Origin: Enterococcus devriesei
GTDB taxonomy: Bacteria > Bacillota > Bacilli > Lactobacillales > Enterococcaceae
Assembly (NCBI RefSeq): GCF_001885905.1
Contig: NZ_JXKM01000001.1
Coordinates: 355,988-419,987 of the forward strand
DNA length: 64,000 nt
Reading direction: 5' to 3'
Shown: positions 9,042 through 18,629 of the stretch, in pieces
How positions within the stretch are numbered: the stretch's first letter is position 1
Layout of the letters: each line of letters begins with the position of its first letter
The notes under the pieces: model-generated
The model's database searches: none
What the model saw: the letters and a program-made list of their open reading frames with translations, nothing else
What the model was told of the DNA's origin: nothing
Translations under genes and position numbers: made by a program

Positions 9042-9158
9042 TTACATGATGCTAATCAAGCTACTTAAAATTAATGAGCCAATCGTTAATATTAACATAG
9101 TCCAAATAACGACTTTAGTTACTTTAGAAAATGTGCTAGTGGATTTCTTGTTATTCAT
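9042..9158 (-). CDS. Small DUF4044-type membrane protein
   Basis: This 38-residue frame is too short for most gene callers. It starts at 9158 behind GAGGATGGTG and reads MNNKKSTSTFSKVTKVVIW, then a single hydrophobic helix (TMLILTIGSLILSSLIS). The pattern of basic N terminus, TKVVVW-like motif and one membrane segment matches the small DUF4044 proteins found between recN or similar genes and mraZ in lactic acid bacteria. A good minus-strand promoter (9191-9219) supports expression. Function is unknown; its position beside the division cluster is suggestive only. Confidence 0.75.
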   Translation of the reverse strand: MNNKKSTSTFSKVTKVVIWTMLILTIGSLILSSLISIM

Positions 9159-9190
9159 GCTGTCACCATCCTCATAAAAATCTCAAATTC

Positions 9191-9219
9191 ATCATACTCT
9201 TTTTTTTAAAACTCCGCAA
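9191..9219 (-). promoter_or_regulatory. Promoter of the DUF4044 gene
   Basis: On the minus strand TTGCGG (9214-9219) and TATGAT (9191-9196) are separated by exactly 17 bases, about 33 bases before the start codon at 9158. Confidence 0.7.
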
Positions 9220-9282
9220 TTATTCGAAAAAAACTTTTAAAAAATACTAAAAAATCTTTTCGCGACTATATCATGAATTCAA

Positions 9283-9311
9283 TTGTTAAAACTTGCTAAA
9301 TCCTTTATATT
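9283..9311 (+). promoter_or_regulatory. Promoter of the DUF3397 gene (divergent to DUF4044)
   Basis: TTGTTA (9283-9288) and TATATT (9306-9311) with a 17-base spacer lie 76 bases before the TTG start at 9388. The rest of 9220-9387 is AT-rich without other recognisable features. Confidence 0.65.
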
Positions 9312-9387
9312 TTAAATGAAATGAAACACGAATGTAACGATAATGCAGTATAGTTAGGGTAATAGTTTTTGATAGGAAGGACTGTAG

Positions 9388-9759
9388 TTGTTGGCAGCAT
9401 TTTCACCAGTTATTTTGTTATGGTACATTTTTCCGTTAATAGTTTTTTTAGCGTCGGATTATATTGTAACAACTTTTAAACTAAAACAGCGATTCAATTT
9501 GAGGACACCGGATATTACCGTACCATTTTTAATCGTCGGAATGCACGAAATATCTAAAAGTATTAGCACGTTCTCTATTTTACCATATTTTTTATTAACC
9601 ATATTGTTATTGGGAATAAGCGTAGTGGTTTTTCAAGCCTATCGCTATCGCGAAATAATGTATGGACGTTTCTTTAAAATGTTTTGGCGTCTAACGTTTT
9701 TGCTTTCGGTTGTGATGTATTTGATTTTAATCCTGGTCAGTATTATTTATGCGTTATAA
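9388..9759 (+). CDS. DUF3397 family integral membrane protein
   Basis: A 123-residue, very hydrophobic protein with about four membrane segments (near residues 8-28, 45-60, 66-86 and 100-121) and a short basic loop, FKLKQRFNLRTPDITVPFLI. This layout and the location just upstream of mraZ match DUF3397 proteins of lactic acid bacteria. Its role is not known. The start is a TTG with AGGAAGG seven bases upstream; a second TTG follows directly. It is separated from mraZ by 167 bases containing the MraZ operator-like repeats, so it may be transcribed into the division cluster. Confidence 0.75.
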   Translation: MLAAFSPVILLWYIFPLIVFLASDYIVTTFKLKQRFNLRTPDITVPFLIVGMHEISKSISTFSILPYFLLTILLLGISVVVFQAYRYREIMYGRFFKMFWRLTFLLSVVMYLILILVSIIYAL

Positions 9760-9861
9760 AATAAAAAAACTATAAAAAAACTCCTGATTAGCCTCTTGGA
9801 CCTTGATTAGATAATATGGTTAAAAAAGGTCAATAAAGTGTTATTTTTGTTTTTTACAAAA

Positions 9862-9891
9862 TGTGGTAGATTGTGGGGGATTGTGGTAGAC
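9862..9891 (+). promoter_or_regulatory. Three tandem MraZ-box-like repeats upstream of mraZ
   Basis: Three adjacent 10-bp units, TGTGGTAGAT (9862-9871), TGTGGGGGAT (9872-9881) and TGTGGTAGAC (9882-9891), lie 35 bases before the mraZ start; a further GGTGGGAA follows at 9903. MraZ is known to bind tandem G-rich boxes with 10-bp period in front of its own operon, so this is very likely the autoregulatory operator of the cluster. The core promoter could not be placed with confidence. Confidence 0.8.
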
Positions 9892-9926
9892 TAAACTCAT
9901 GCGGTGGGAAAAAGGGGGAAGTCTAC

Positions 9927-10358
9927 ATGTTCATGGGTGAATTTCAGCATAATATTGATGCAAAAGGACGTTTGATCGTTCCTTCGAAATTACGTGAACA
10001 GCTAGGCGAGAAATTCGTCGTTACCCGCGGCATGGATGGCTGTCTGTTTGGTTATCCCTTAGCCGAGTGGAACCAGTTAGAAACAAAATTGAACGAAATG
10101 CCTCTTTCAAAAAAAGATGCGCGTGCCTTCGTTCGCTTTTTCTACTCCGCTGCTACCGAATGCGAGATTGATAAACAGGGACGTATTAATATTCCCGTTT
10201 CTTTACGCAGTCATGCTTCGCTTGAAAAAGAATGTGTGATTATCGGTGTAGCAAATCGAATTGAAATTTGGGATCAGACTCGCTGGAATGACTTTACTAA
10301 AGAAACAGAAGCGAGTTTTGATGATATAGCAGAAACAATGGTAGATTTTGGATTTTAG
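9927..10358 (+). CDS. mraZ: Transcriptional regulator MraZ
   Basis: MraZ (143 aa) is a dimer-of-swapped-hairpin (AbrB-like) DNA-binding protein that regulates the division/cell-wall cluster, usually as its own repressor. Two copies of the family motif are visible: [16 protein letters not shown] near the N terminus and [16 protein letters not shown] near residue 80. The frame is open upstream to 9873, but the start at 9927 is preferred: GGGGGAAG lies at correct distance and the product begins [11 protein letters not shown] like its homologues. The upstream repeat array is the likely binding site. Confidence 0.96.
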   Translation: MFMGEFQHNIDAKGRLIVPSKLREQLGEKFVVTRGMDGCLFGYPLAEWNQLETKLNEMPLSKKDARAFVRFFYSAATECEIDKQGRINIPVSLRSHASLEKECVIIGVANRIEIWDQTRWNDFTKETEASFDDIAETMVDFGF

Positions 10359-10373
10359 AGAAGAGGATTAGTA

Positions 10374-11327
10374 ATGACAGACTTTCAACATACGACCGTT
10401 TTGCTTCATGAGACTGTCGATGGTTTAGCAATCAAACCAAACGGTGTTTATGTTGATTGTACATTAGGCGGTGCTGGACACAGCGAGTATCTATTGAGCC
10501 AATTAGGTAAAGCAGGACACCTTTATGCGTTTGATCAAGATCAAAAAGCAATCGACAATGCTAAAATCCGCTTAGCAAAATATGTGGAACAAAACCAAGT
10601 GACTTTCGTCAAAGCGAATTTCAGAGAGCTTACTACTGAAATGAACCGTTTAGGCGTAACAGAAGTCGATGGTATTTTATATGACCTTGGCGTGTCTTCT
10701 CCTCAATTGGATGAAGCAGAGCGCGGTTTTAGTTACCACCAAGACGCTCCGCTAGATATGCGAATGGATCAAACAGCGCCACTGAGTGCGTATCAAGTAG
10801 TCAATGACTATTCTTACCACGAATTAGTAAAGATCTTTTTCCGTTATGGTGAGGAAAAATTTTCAAAACAAATCGCGCGCTTGATTGAACGCAAGCGGGC
10901 CGATGAACCAATCAAAACGACTGGTGAATTGGTAGATTTGATCAAAGAAGCGATCCCCGCTCCTGCCAGACGAAAAGGCGGTCACCCAGCTAAACGGGTA
11001 TTCCAAGCCATTCGAATTGCGGTCAACGATGAGCTAGGCGCCATTGAAAGCTCGTTGGAACAAGCAATCGAGTTATTGGCGCTTAATGGTAGAGTTAGTG
11101 TTATTACCTTCCACTCTTTAGAGGATCGAATTGTAAAAACGATGTATAAAGAATTCAGCACACCGAAGGATATGCCTCCGGGATTGCCAGTTGTGCCGGA
11201 AGAATTCCAACCAGTATTGAAATTAGTCAATCGAAAACCAATTATTCCTTCAGATGAGGAATTACAAGATAATAATCGTGCGAGAAGCGCTAAATTACGG
11301 ATCGCGGAGAAAGTGAAGAAAGGATAG
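10374..11327 (+). CDS. rsmH: 16S rRNA m4C1402 methyltransferase RsmH
   Basis: RsmH/MraW (317 aa) N4-methylates C1402 of 16S rRNA. The SAM-binding segment is [15 protein letters not shown] (about residues 26-40), followed by [28 protein letters not shown] and the C-terminal [16 protein letters not shown] motif. Length is normal. It follows mraZ by 15 bases behind AGAGGA and precedes ftsL by 5 bases, the canonical position in the cluster. Confidence 0.97.
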   Translation: MTDFQHTTVLLHETVDGLAIKPNGVYVDCTLGGAGHSEYLLSQLGKAGHLYAFDQDQKAIDNAKIRLAKYVEQNQVTFVKANFRELTTEMNRLGVTEVDGILYDLGVSSPQLDEAERGFSYHQDAPLDMRMDQTAPLSAYQVVNDYSYHELVKIFFRYGEEKFSKQIARLIERKRADEPIKTTGELVDLIKEAIPAPARRKGGHPAKRVFQAIRIAVNDELGAIESSLEQAIELLALNGRVSVITFHSLEDRIVKTMYKEFSTPKDMPPGLPVVPEEFQPVLKLVNRKPIIPSDEELQDNNRARSAKLRIAEKVKKG

Positions 11328-11332
11328 GGAGT

Positions 11333-11710
11333 ATGGCAGAATTAAAGAAGCAACAATATGATCAATTTGATTACCCTCAAGAAGAGATTCATCAAACGCC
11401 AGACTCTTTCCAAGTCTTTGTTTCACCCGGAGATCGTCTAAAGAAAATCACCCGGATTGAGAAGGTCGCTGTTTTAGCTTTCTTAGTTATGTTGATTGGC
11501 TTATCAATCGTAATGGTGAATTATCGCAATGAAATCAGCAAGACACAAAATGACATTACTAGTATTCAAACAGATATAGATGGAAAAGAAAAGACAGCGA
11601 CTCAATTGCAACAAGAAAAGAGCGAATTATCACGTTCTGATCGTTTGAAAGAAGTTGCTGAGAAAGCTGGACTTTCAATCAATGATGCAAATTTAAGGAA
11701 AGTGAAGTAA
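11333..11710 (+). CDS. ftsL: Cell division protein FtsL
   Basis: A 125-residue bitopic membrane protein: basic cytoplasmic N terminus (about 1-42), one membrane helix (VAVLAFLVMLIGLSIVMVN, about 44-62), then an extracytoplasmic heptad-repeat coiled coil (about 65-105) ending KEVAEKAGLSINDANLRKVK. FtsL forms the core divisome subcomplex with FtsB/DivIC and FtsQ/DivIB and supports the adjacent transpeptidase. The stop codon touches the next start without a gap. Sequence conservation in this family is low; size, topology and position make the call. Confidence 0.92.
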   Translation: MAELKKQQYDQFDYPQEEIHQTPDSFQVFVSPGDRLKKITRIEKVAVLAFLVMLIGLSIVMVNYRNEISKTQNDITSIQTDIDGKEKTATQLQQEKSELSRSDRLKEVAEKAGLSINDANLRKVK

Positions 11711-13900
11711 ATGCGTTTTAAAAGGCTAAAAAGAAAAATCCGAAAAAAGAATTTGACTCCGATGAACAATCGCAAAAAAGTAGGTGTTGTTTTGTTTGCT
11801 ACGAGTATTGGATTGTTCTTTTTGTTTGCCGTTCGCATGATCTATGTGGTGGCAGGCGGTCATGTAGCAGGCACCTCATTAAAAGTAAAGACCGAAGAAC
11901 TCTATCGAGGAGAAGATGTCGTCAAAGCGAAACGGGGAACAATCTATGACCGTAATGGCGAAGTAATCGCTGAGGACGCAACTTCCTATTCTGTTTATGC
12001 GATTCTGTCAGAAAGTTATGTTTCTGGGAAAGAAAAGCTTTACGCGCAAGAAAAGGATTTTGATGAGTTGGCTTCGATCTTACATAACAATTTGGATATT
12101 AAAGAAAAGACTGCTTTGAAAACATTAAAAAGCGGCGTAAACAGTGACGGAACAAGTAAATACTATCAAGTCGAATTTGGAAATAAAGGAAAGAACATCT
12201 CTGAAGAAACGAAACAGAACATGGAAGATGCCATGAAAAAGGCTAAAGTGAAGGGACTGTACTTTACTGAACATACGGATCGGATGTATCCGAATGGTAA
12301 TTTTGCTTCTCATTTCATTGGATATGCTCAACCTGATAAAAAGGAAGAACTTGTTGGGATGATGGGCGTTGAAGCTGCTTATGATGATGTGCTGAAAGGC
12401 AAAAATGGAAAAATTGTATATCAAAAGGATGAAAACCAACGACCAATCCCTGGCAGTGTAGCCGAGGAGAAAAAGGCAGTCGATGGGGAAGATATTTATA
12501 CAACCCTCGACGGCGGACTACAAAGCTATTTGGAAACCTTAATGGATAAAGTCAATGCTGAGGCCAAGCCGAAAGAACTAACCGCGACTTTGATGCAAGC
12601 GAAGACTGGAGATATCTTGGCGATGTCTCAACGGCCAACGTTCAATCCTGAAACTAAAGAAGGATTAGGCGAAGAGGACGCCTGGCAGAATTTCTTAGTC
12701 GAGACCAATTATGAACCAGGTTCGACGATGAAGGTCTTTACGACTTCAGCTGCTGTGAATGAAGGTGTTTTTGATGAAAATGAAAGCTACTTATCTGGGA
12801 AAATCCAAGTAGCGGATGCCACCATTAATGACTGGGATTTAGGAAAAAAAGGCGTTTTAACGATGCGTCAAGCTCTTTCTTGGTCAAGTAATGTTGGAAT
12901 GGTCAAGCTTGAAGAAAAATTAGGCGACAAATGGCCTGAGTATGTGAAACGGTTTGGTTTTGGACAAAGTACTTACTCTGGTTTGCCTGGCGAATCTAAA
13001 GGCACATTGCCAACGTCAAATATTGTCGACCAGGCGATGAGTTCTTATGGTCAGGCTATTGGGGTGACAAATTTCCAAATGATGCGGGGCTTTACTGCCG
13101 TTGCAAACGATGGGAAAATGCTGCAACCTCATTATATTGAAAAAGTTTCTAATCCAAATACGAATAAAGAAATCATCACGAAACCGGAAGTAGTAGGTGA
13201 GCCTATCACAGCGGAGACTGCACAAAAGGTTCGTGAATATATGCGAGATACGATCGAAAGTGAGAACTATGGATCAGCCTATGATCAATACAAAGTACCA
13301 GGCTATCATATTTCGGCTAAAACAGGTACGGCTCAGATTGCAGAAAATGGTCGCTATTTAACGGGAGATACAAACTATATCTACTCGATTGCGTTGATGC
13401 TGCCATCAGAAGATCCTGAATACATTTTGTATCTGACAATGAAGCAACCACAACATTATTCAGCCGGCGTGCTGGGAGAAATTGCAAACCCATTGTTAAG
13501 TCGTGCAATGGAATTTCAAAATAATGAATCGGATTCCGCGGATGAAGAAAATGATACAGAAGTAACGGTTGAGGATTACCGTAATCTAGCTACTTCAAAA
13601 GCTGCTGCTGATGCGAATAAGCGTGGGTTGACAGCGGTGGTTGTAGGTGACGGTGATGAAGTAACAAAACAATCGGCCAAGCCTGGCGAAAAAGTCATGG
13701 CAAATGAGCATTTGATCCTATTAACAGATGGTAAGAAAGAGATGCCGGATGTTCGTGGATGGTCAAAGGCAGATATATTAAAATTAACAAACCTACTAGA
13801 TATCGATGTCAGCTTCAAAGGTGAGGGCTATTGTACAAAACAAAGCATTGCCCCTTTTGCAGATATATCGAAAAAGAAATTGAAAATTACCTTAGGTTAG
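11711..13900 (+). CDS. Division transpeptidase, class B penicillin-binding protein with PASTA domains
   Basis: This 729-residue high-molecular-weight class B PBP (PBP2X/FtsI type, PbpC in enterococcal terms) crosslinks septal peptidoglycan. After a short basic N terminus there is one membrane helix (about 25-47), then the dimerisation domain (AKRGTIYDRNGEVIAEDATSY) and the transpeptidase domain with catalytic S338-T-M-K341, S392-S-N394 and K537-T-G539. Two PASTA-like domains close the protein (about 620-729; MPDVRGWSKADILKLTNLL). All catalytic residues are intact. It lies directly after ftsL and before mraY. Confidence 0.95.
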   Translation: MRFKRLKRKIRKKNLTPMNNRKKVGVVLFATSIGLFFLFAVRMIYVVAGGHVAGTSLKVKTEELYRGEDVVKAKRGTIYDRNGEVIAEDATSYSVYAILSESYVSGKEKLYAQEKDFDELASILHNNLDIKEKTALKTLKSGVNSDGTSKYYQVEFGNKGKNISEETKQNMEDAMKKAKVKGLYFTEHTDRMYPNGNFASHFIGYAQPDKKEELVGMMGVEAAYDDVLKGKNGKIVYQKDENQRPIPGSVAEEKKAVDGEDIYTTLDGGLQSYLETLMDKVNAEAKPKELTATLMQAKTGDILAMSQRPTFNPETKEGLGEEDAWQNFLVETNYEPGSTMKVFTTSAAVNEGVFDENESYLSGKIQVADATINDWDLGKKGVLTMRQALSWSSNVGMVKLEEKLGDKWPEYVKRFGFGQSTYSGLPGESKGTLPTSNIVDQAMSSYGQAIGVTNFQMMRGFTAVANDGKMLQPHYIEKVSNPNTNKEIITKPEVVGEPITAETAQKVREYMRDTIESENYGSAYDQYKVPGYHISAKTGTAQIAENGRYLTGDTNYIYSIALMLPSEDPEYILYLTMKQPQHYSAGVLGEIANPLLSRAMEFQNNESDSADEENDTEVTVEDYRNLATSKAAADANKRGLTAVVVGDGDEVTKQSAKPGEKVMANEHLILLTDGKKEMPDVRGWSKADILKLTNLLDIDVSFKGEGYCTKQSIAPFADISKKKLKITLG

Positions 13901-13916
13901 GACTGGAGAGAAAAAA

Positions 13917-14879
13917 ATGGAACCGGCACAATATTTTATTGCTTTTGCCAGTAGTTTTGCTATTACTGTTGCAGGCATGCCATTCATTATTGGTTATTTT
14001 AGAATGAGAAAGCAAGGACAAGAGATTCGCGATGAAGGGCCTAAATGGCACAATTCAAAAGCGGGAACACCAACGATGGGCGGTTTAGGATTTTTGGCCG
14101 CTGCCGTGATTACTTCTATCTGGTTCAGCCTTTGGCAACAACAAATGACAACGTCGTTATTGATACTAGTTTTCGTCTTGTTGCTGTATGGAATCATCGG
14201 CTTTTTAGATGATTACATTAAATTAGCAAAAAAACAAAATGAAGGTTTAACTTCAAAACAAAAATTTATCGCCCAAGTCGTTGTGGCCATTATTTTTTAC
14301 GTGGTCTATCGCATGGAGGGTTATCCGAATACGCTGAATTTCTTTGGCATTGAATTGCCACTGAGTATTTTTTATGGAGTATTCATCATTTTCTGGTTGG
14401 TTGGTTTTTCAAATGCCGTGAATCTAACGGACGGAATTGATGGCCTAGTTTCAGGACTAGGAACAATTTCTTTTGCGACCTATGGATTGATTGCTTGGAA
14501 GCAGCAACAGTACGAGGTTTTAATTGTTTGCTTAGCTGTTATGGGTGGATTAGTCGGTTTCTTCCCATATAATAAAAAGCCGGCCAAAATTTTTATGGGT
14601 GATGTTGGTTCGTTAGCTCTAGGGGGCTTACTTGCGGCTATCTCGGTCGTCTTACATCAAGAGTGGACCTTACTATTGGTTGGTTTAGTTTATATATTCG
14701 AAACAGCAAGCGTGATTATTCAAGTCACTTCCTTTAAAATGACTGGTAAGCGGGTATTTAAAATGTCTCCGCTACATCATCATTTTGAGATGTCTGGCTG
14801 GTCGGAATGGAAAGTAGACACGGTCTTTTGGTCAATCGGACTAGTCGCGTCCATCATTGTGTTATTGATAGTACTGTAG
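13917..14879 (+). CDS. mraY: Phospho-N-acetylmuramoyl-pentapeptide transferase
   Basis: MraY (320 aa, about ten membrane helices) makes lipid I by moving phospho-MurNAc-pentapeptide onto undecaprenyl phosphate at the inner face of the membrane. Conserved cytoplasmic loops are GTPTMGGLGF, FLDDYIKLAKKQNEGL (the DD pair), NAVNLTDGIDGLVSGL, MGDVGSLALGG and SPLHHHFEMSGWSE. It depends on undecaprenyl phosphate derived from the ispA product. Standard operon position, 16 bases after the transpeptidase gene. Confidence 0.97.
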   Translation: MEPAQYFIAFASSFAITVAGMPFIIGYFRMRKQGQEIRDEGPKWHNSKAGTPTMGGLGFLAAAVITSIWFSLWQQQMTTSLLILVFVLLLYGIIGFLDDYIKLAKKQNEGLTSKQKFIAQVVVAIIFYVVYRMEGYPNTLNFFGIELPLSIFYGVFIIFWLVGFSNAVNLTDGIDGLVSGLGTISFATYGLIAWKQQQYEVLIVCLAVMGGLVGFFPYNKKPAKIFMGDVGSLALGGLLAAISVVLHQEWTLLLVGLVYIFETASVIIQVTSFKMTGKRVFKMSPLHHHFEMSGWSEWKVDTVFWSIGLVASIIVLLIVL

Positions 14880-14893
14880 GAGATGACTAAGAA

Positions 14894-16258
14894 ATGAAGC
14901 AAATTAAACAATATGAAAACGAAAAAGTTTTAGTTTTAGGATTAGCTAAGAGTGGATTTAGTGCGGCCAAGTTATTGAATGACTTGGGCGCACTTGTTAC
15001 CGTCAACGACGGAAAACCTTTTGAAGAAAATCCTGAAGCCCAAGGTTTATTGGAACAAGGTGTACGAGTTATTACTGGGCATCATCCGATTGAATTATTA
15101 GATGAGGATTTTTCACTGATGGTAAAAAACCCCGGTATCCCGTATGACAATCCTCTAGTTGCCAAAGCAGAAGAATTACAGATCCCAATTTTGACTGAAG
15201 TAGAGTTAGCGTATCAAATTGCCGAATGTCCGATTATTGGGATCACTGGAACAAACGGCAAGACGACTACGACGACTATGATTGGACTTTTATTAAATCA
15301 GGAACGTTCGGCTGGAAAGGCATTGCTTGCTGGGAACATTGGTTTTCCCGCTAGTGAAGTAGCGATGCAGGCAAGTGCTGAGGATGATATCGTGATGGAA
15401 TTGTCAAGCTTCCAGTTGATGGGTGTCGAAGAGTTCAAGCCGCAAATCGCGGTGATCACAAATATTTATGAAGCACATTTGGATTACCATAAGACCCGTG
15501 AGAATTACGTAGCAGCGAAGTGGGCGATCCAGGCGAATATGACCGCCGAAGATTTTCTCGTCTTAAACTGGAACTCTGAGGAATTGCAAACAATGAGCAA
15601 ACAAACCAAGGCCCAAGTAGTTCCTTTTTCTACCAAAGAAAAATTGTTGAATGGCGCGTATTTACTTGATGGCGATTTATACTATCAAGCAGAAAATATT
15701 ATGCCTGCCGCTGAATTAGGCGTACCAGGCGCTCATAATGTTGAAAATGCTTTAGCAGCGATTGTCGTTGCCAAATTAAAGGGTGTCTCAAATGAAAGCA
15801 TCCGTTCCGCATTAAGCAATTTCCACGGTGTTCCTCATCGGACGCAATATGTGGACACGATTAATGGCCGGAAATTCTACAACGATTCAAAAGCAACAAA
15901 TGCCTTAGCAACAGAAATGGCGTTAAGCGGTTTTGATAATGAAAACCTGATTCTCTTGGCTGGTGGATTAGATCGTGGGAATGATTTTGATGAATTGATT
16001 CCAGCTTTTGAAGGAATCAAGGCCATTTTGTTATTTGGTGAAACCAAGGAAAAATTAGCTGATACAGCAAAACGTGCGGGGATCCAAACAATTATTAAGA
16101 CAGCTAACGTTGAAACGGCCGTACCTCTAGCTTATGAGCAAAGCGAAGCAGGGGATAGCATCTTACTTTCTCCAGCAAATGCTAGCTGGGATCAATATCC
16201 TAGTTTTGAGATTCGTGGAGACAAGTTTATGCACGCGGTGAAACAATTAGAAAAGTAG
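14894..16258 (+). CDS. murD: UDP-N-acetylmuramoyl-L-alanine:D-glutamate ligase
   Basis: MurD (454 aa) adds D-glutamate to UDP-MurNAc-L-Ala in the cytosol. The N-terminal Rossmann domain begins [18 protein letters not shown], the central ATPase domain has [16 protein letters not shown] (P-loop, about residues 117-132) and the [16 protein letters not shown] segment, and the C-terminal domain shows [22 protein letters not shown] and [12 protein letters not shown] with the late [22 protein letters not shown]. All Mur-ligase landmarks are present. Confidence 0.97.
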   Translation: MKQIKQYENEKVLVLGLAKSGFSAAKLLNDLGALVTVNDGKPFEENPEAQGLLEQGVRVITGHHPIELLDEDFSLMVKNPGIPYDNPLVAKAEELQIPILTEVELAYQIAECPIIGITGTNGKTTTTTMIGLLLNQERSAGKALLAGNIGFPASEVAMQASAEDDIVMELSSFQLMGVEEFKPQIAVITNIYEAHLDYHKTRENYVAAKWAIQANMTAEDFLVLNWNSEELQTMSKQTKAQVVPFSTKEKLLNGAYLLDGDLYYQAENIMPAAELGVPGAHNVENALAAIVVAKLKGVSNESIRSALSNFHGVPHRTQYVDTINGRKFYNDSKATNALATEMALSGFDNENLILLAGGLDRGNDFDELIPAFEGIKAILLFGETKEKLADTAKRAGIQTIIKTANVETAVPLAYEQSEAGDSILLSPANASWDQYPSFEIRGDKFMHAVKQLEK

Positions 16259-16268
16259 GGAAGTAGTA

Positions 16269-17360
16269 ATGAGAATACTTGTGACAGGCGGCGGAACCGG
16301 CGGACATATTTATCCGGCTTTAGCGTTTATCCGCTACGTACAAAAAATCCAACCTGATTCAGAATTTTTATATGTCGGAACACATCGTGGATTGGAGAAT
16401 AAAATTGTGCCTGAAACAGGCATCTCTTTTAAAACTATTAAAATTCAAGGCTTTAAACGGAAGCTTTCCATGGATAACGTGAAAACTGTTCAATTATTCC
16501 TTGAAAGTATCAAGCGTTCAAAAGAAATTTTGCGCGACTTCAAACCAGACGTAGTGATCGGAACGGGAGGCTATGTTTCGGGATCAGTGGTTTATGCCGC
16601 TGCTCGTATGAAGATTCCTACGATCGTTCATGAACAAAACAGTGTACCAGGAATCACAAATAAATTCTTGAGTCGTTTTGCGGATCGAGTAGGTATTTGT
16701 TTTCCTGATGCAGCACAATATTTTCCCGAAAAGAAAACGGTCTTAGTGGGGAATCCACGAGCACAAGAAGTGATGACTAGCGGTAAGTCGGATGTGTTAG
16801 AACAATATGGCTTATTAACCGATATTCCGACGGTATTAATTTTTGGCGGTAGTCAAGGTGCTTTGAAAATCAATCAAGCGGTCATTCAAGCCTTGCCGCA
16901 ATTCGCCCAAAAAGAATATCAAGTATTGTATGCCTCCGGAGAACGTTATTATAACGAACTATCCGGGAAAGTGGATGTAAAAAAAATCAATTGTAATTTG
17001 TCACTACAGCCGTATATAAAAAATATGACGGATGTTATGGCGAATGTTGATTTATTGATCGGTCGGGCAGGTGCCACATCAATTGCTGAATTTACTGCCT
17101 TAGGTCTGCCGGCAATTTTGATTCCTAGTCCTTATGTGACCAATGATCATCAAACAAAAAATGCGCAAAGCTTAGTGAAAGCCGGAGCAGTCAAAATGAT
17201 CTCCGATGCTGAGTTAACGGGTGATAATTTGGTTGAATCCGTGGATCAGATCATGGGGGACTCTGAGCTGAAAGAACGCATGGCTAGAGCTTCAAGGCAA
17301 GAAGGAATTCCCGATGCAGCAGAACGTCTCTGGTCATTGGTAAATGAAATTGTAAAATAA
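16269..17360 (+). CDS. murG: Lipid II synthase MurG (GT28 N-acetylglucosaminyltransferase)
   Basis: MurG (363 aa) transfers GlcNAc from UDP-GlcNAc to lipid I on the cytoplasmic face. Glycine-rich loops [19 protein letters not shown] (N-terminal) and [16 protein letters not shown] (C-terminal domain) are present, with [21 protein letters not shown] and the nucleotide-binding [23 protein letters not shown]. Length is typical. Only three bases separate its stop from the first possible frame of the following ftsQ gene. Confidence 0.97.
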   Translation: MRILVTGGGTGGHIYPALAFIRYVQKIQPDSEFLYVGTHRGLENKIVPETGISFKTIKIQGFKRKLSMDNVKTVQLFLESIKRSKEILRDFKPDVVIGTGGYVSGSVVYAAARMKIPTIVHEQNSVPGITNKFLSRFADRVGICFPDAAQYFPEKKTVLVGNPRAQEVMTSGKSDVLEQYGLLTDIPTVLIFGGSQGALKINQAVIQALPQFAQKEYQVLYASGERYYNELSGKVDVKKINCNLSLQPYIKNMTDVMANVDLLIGRAGATSIAEFTALGLPAILIPSPYVTNDHQTKNAQSLVKAGAVKMISDAELTGDNLVESVDQIMGDSELKERMARASRQEGIPDAAERLWSLVNEIVK

Positions 17361-17378
17361 CTTTTGGAGGTGAGAACC

Positions 17379-18464
17379 ATTAGTCGTGAAGAGTTTCCAG
17401 AGGAAGAAAAAGAAAAGCGGCCCAAGCAAGAAAATTTAACACCCTGGCAGCTGGCCAATATCGAATACTTAAAACAAAAAGCGCTTGAAAAGGGTGAAAC
17501 TGAGTCAGAGCCTGTTGAAGAATCGGAATCGGTACCTGACGACGATGGTGAGCCAGCAGAAGAAACTATCCAGACAGAACCAGATTCTGAAAAGTCAGAG
17601 GAAGAGTTGCTAGTAGAGGAAGAACCAATGAAAGAGGTTCCCGTTGGTCCTAAAAATGGCTCCTTTTTGGATCGCTTACCTAATATTAAGCATGAACGAA
17701 ATCAACGACTACTGCGGCGCTCCACGATCTTAATTGGCTTATTTTCTATTCCAGCACTGTTATTATTGTATTACATTTCTCCATTGGGAAAACTTGGCGG
17801 AGTTAGTGTTGAAGGCAATCAAAGAATTTCAGCGGAAGCCATAGAAAAAGAACTGAATTTTTCGGTAGGAGACAATCTTTGGTCACAATATTTTGATCGC
17901 CAAGACAATATAAAAAATTTAAAAAAACAAGAGTTACAGATTGAAGACGCCAGTGTCCAGTTTAAAGGATTCAATCATTTTGAAGTGAAGGTGAAGGAAT
18001 ACCCAGAAGTTGCTTACATAGATAATGATGGCAAATATTCTCCCGTTATTTCAAATGGCAAGATTATTCCCATTGAAGTGGCTAAAGGGAATGGTGATTT
18101 GCCAATTTTAGAGAGCTTCACCAGTTCAAAAAGAATCTTAAGTGTCTTGGAGCAATATAAGAAATTATCCGGTGAAGTGAAGCAAGGCATCTCGCAAATA
18201 AAATACGCTCCAACGGATGAAAACAAAGAGCTGTTGGAAATTTTCATGAATGATGGCAATAAAGTATTAGTCAGCATTCACGATATGGGGACTAAAATGC
18301 AGTATTATCCACAAATTGCGAAAGAAATGAGCGCCAAAGAAATGAAAGGCGTAGTGGATATGGAAGCTGGAATTTATAGTTATCCTTACGCGGAAAATTC
18401 TACTAGCGAAGAAGCGACCCAAAACTCCACAGATCAATCTGAAACACCTGCTGGAAATGATTAA
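17379..18464 (+). CDS. ftsQ: Cell division protein FtsQ/DivIB
   Basis: A bitopic divisome protein of about 361 residues. The cytoplasmic part is long and strongly acidic (Glu-rich about residues 45-90), followed by one membrane helix (STILIGLFSIPALLLLYYI), a POTRA domain (LGGVSVEGNQRISAEAIEKEL), a beta domain and a Ser/Thr-rich tail. The start is unusual. GGAGGTGA at 17366-17373 is a near-perfect ribosome site, and the codon at the ideal distance is ATT (17379). The TTG (17364) and GTG (17370) in frame lie inside that ribosome site and have none of their own. I therefore prefer the ATT; if it is wrong, 17364 is the alternative. Confidence 0.88.
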   Translation: MSREEFPEEEKEKRPKQENLTPWQLANIEYLKQKALEKGETESEPVEESESVPDDDGEPAEETIQTEPDSEKSEEELLVEEEPMKEVPVGPKNGSFLDRLPNIKHERNQRLLRRSTILIGLFSIPALLLLYYISPLGKLGGVSVEGNQRISAEAIEKELNFSVGDNLWSQYFDRQDNIKNLKKQELQIEDASVQFKGFNHFEVKVKEYPEVAYIDNDGKYSPVISNGKIIPIEVAKGNGDLPILESFTSSKRILSVLEQYKKLSGEVKQGISQIKYAPTDENKELLEIFMNDGNKVLVSIHDMGTKMQYYPQIAKEMSAKEMKGVVDMEAGIYSYPYAENSTSEEATQNSTDQSETPAGND

Positions 18465-18482
18465 ATTTATTACAAGAAAATG

Positions 18483-18512
18483 TTGAATCTTCTTTTTCAT
18501 TCCAGGTAAAAT
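18483..18512 (+). promoter_or_regulatory. Promoter upstream of ftsA
   Basis: TTGAAT (18483-18488), 18-base spacer, TAAAAT (18507-18512) in the 165-base gap between ftsQ and ftsA; a second TAAAAT lies at 18517-18522. This would give ftsA-ftsZ an extra start with a leader of about 110 bases, in keeping with the known need for high FtsZ expression. Confidence 0.6.
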
Positions 18513-18629
18513 GTGGTAAAATTGAAGGCAGTGAATTACTTGCAAAAAATTATATTTCATGCTTAACAGTAAGTTAAATTTTTAAATCTGAATAAAGCAT
18601 TTATTTGAAAATAGGAGGGAATCCCATTC

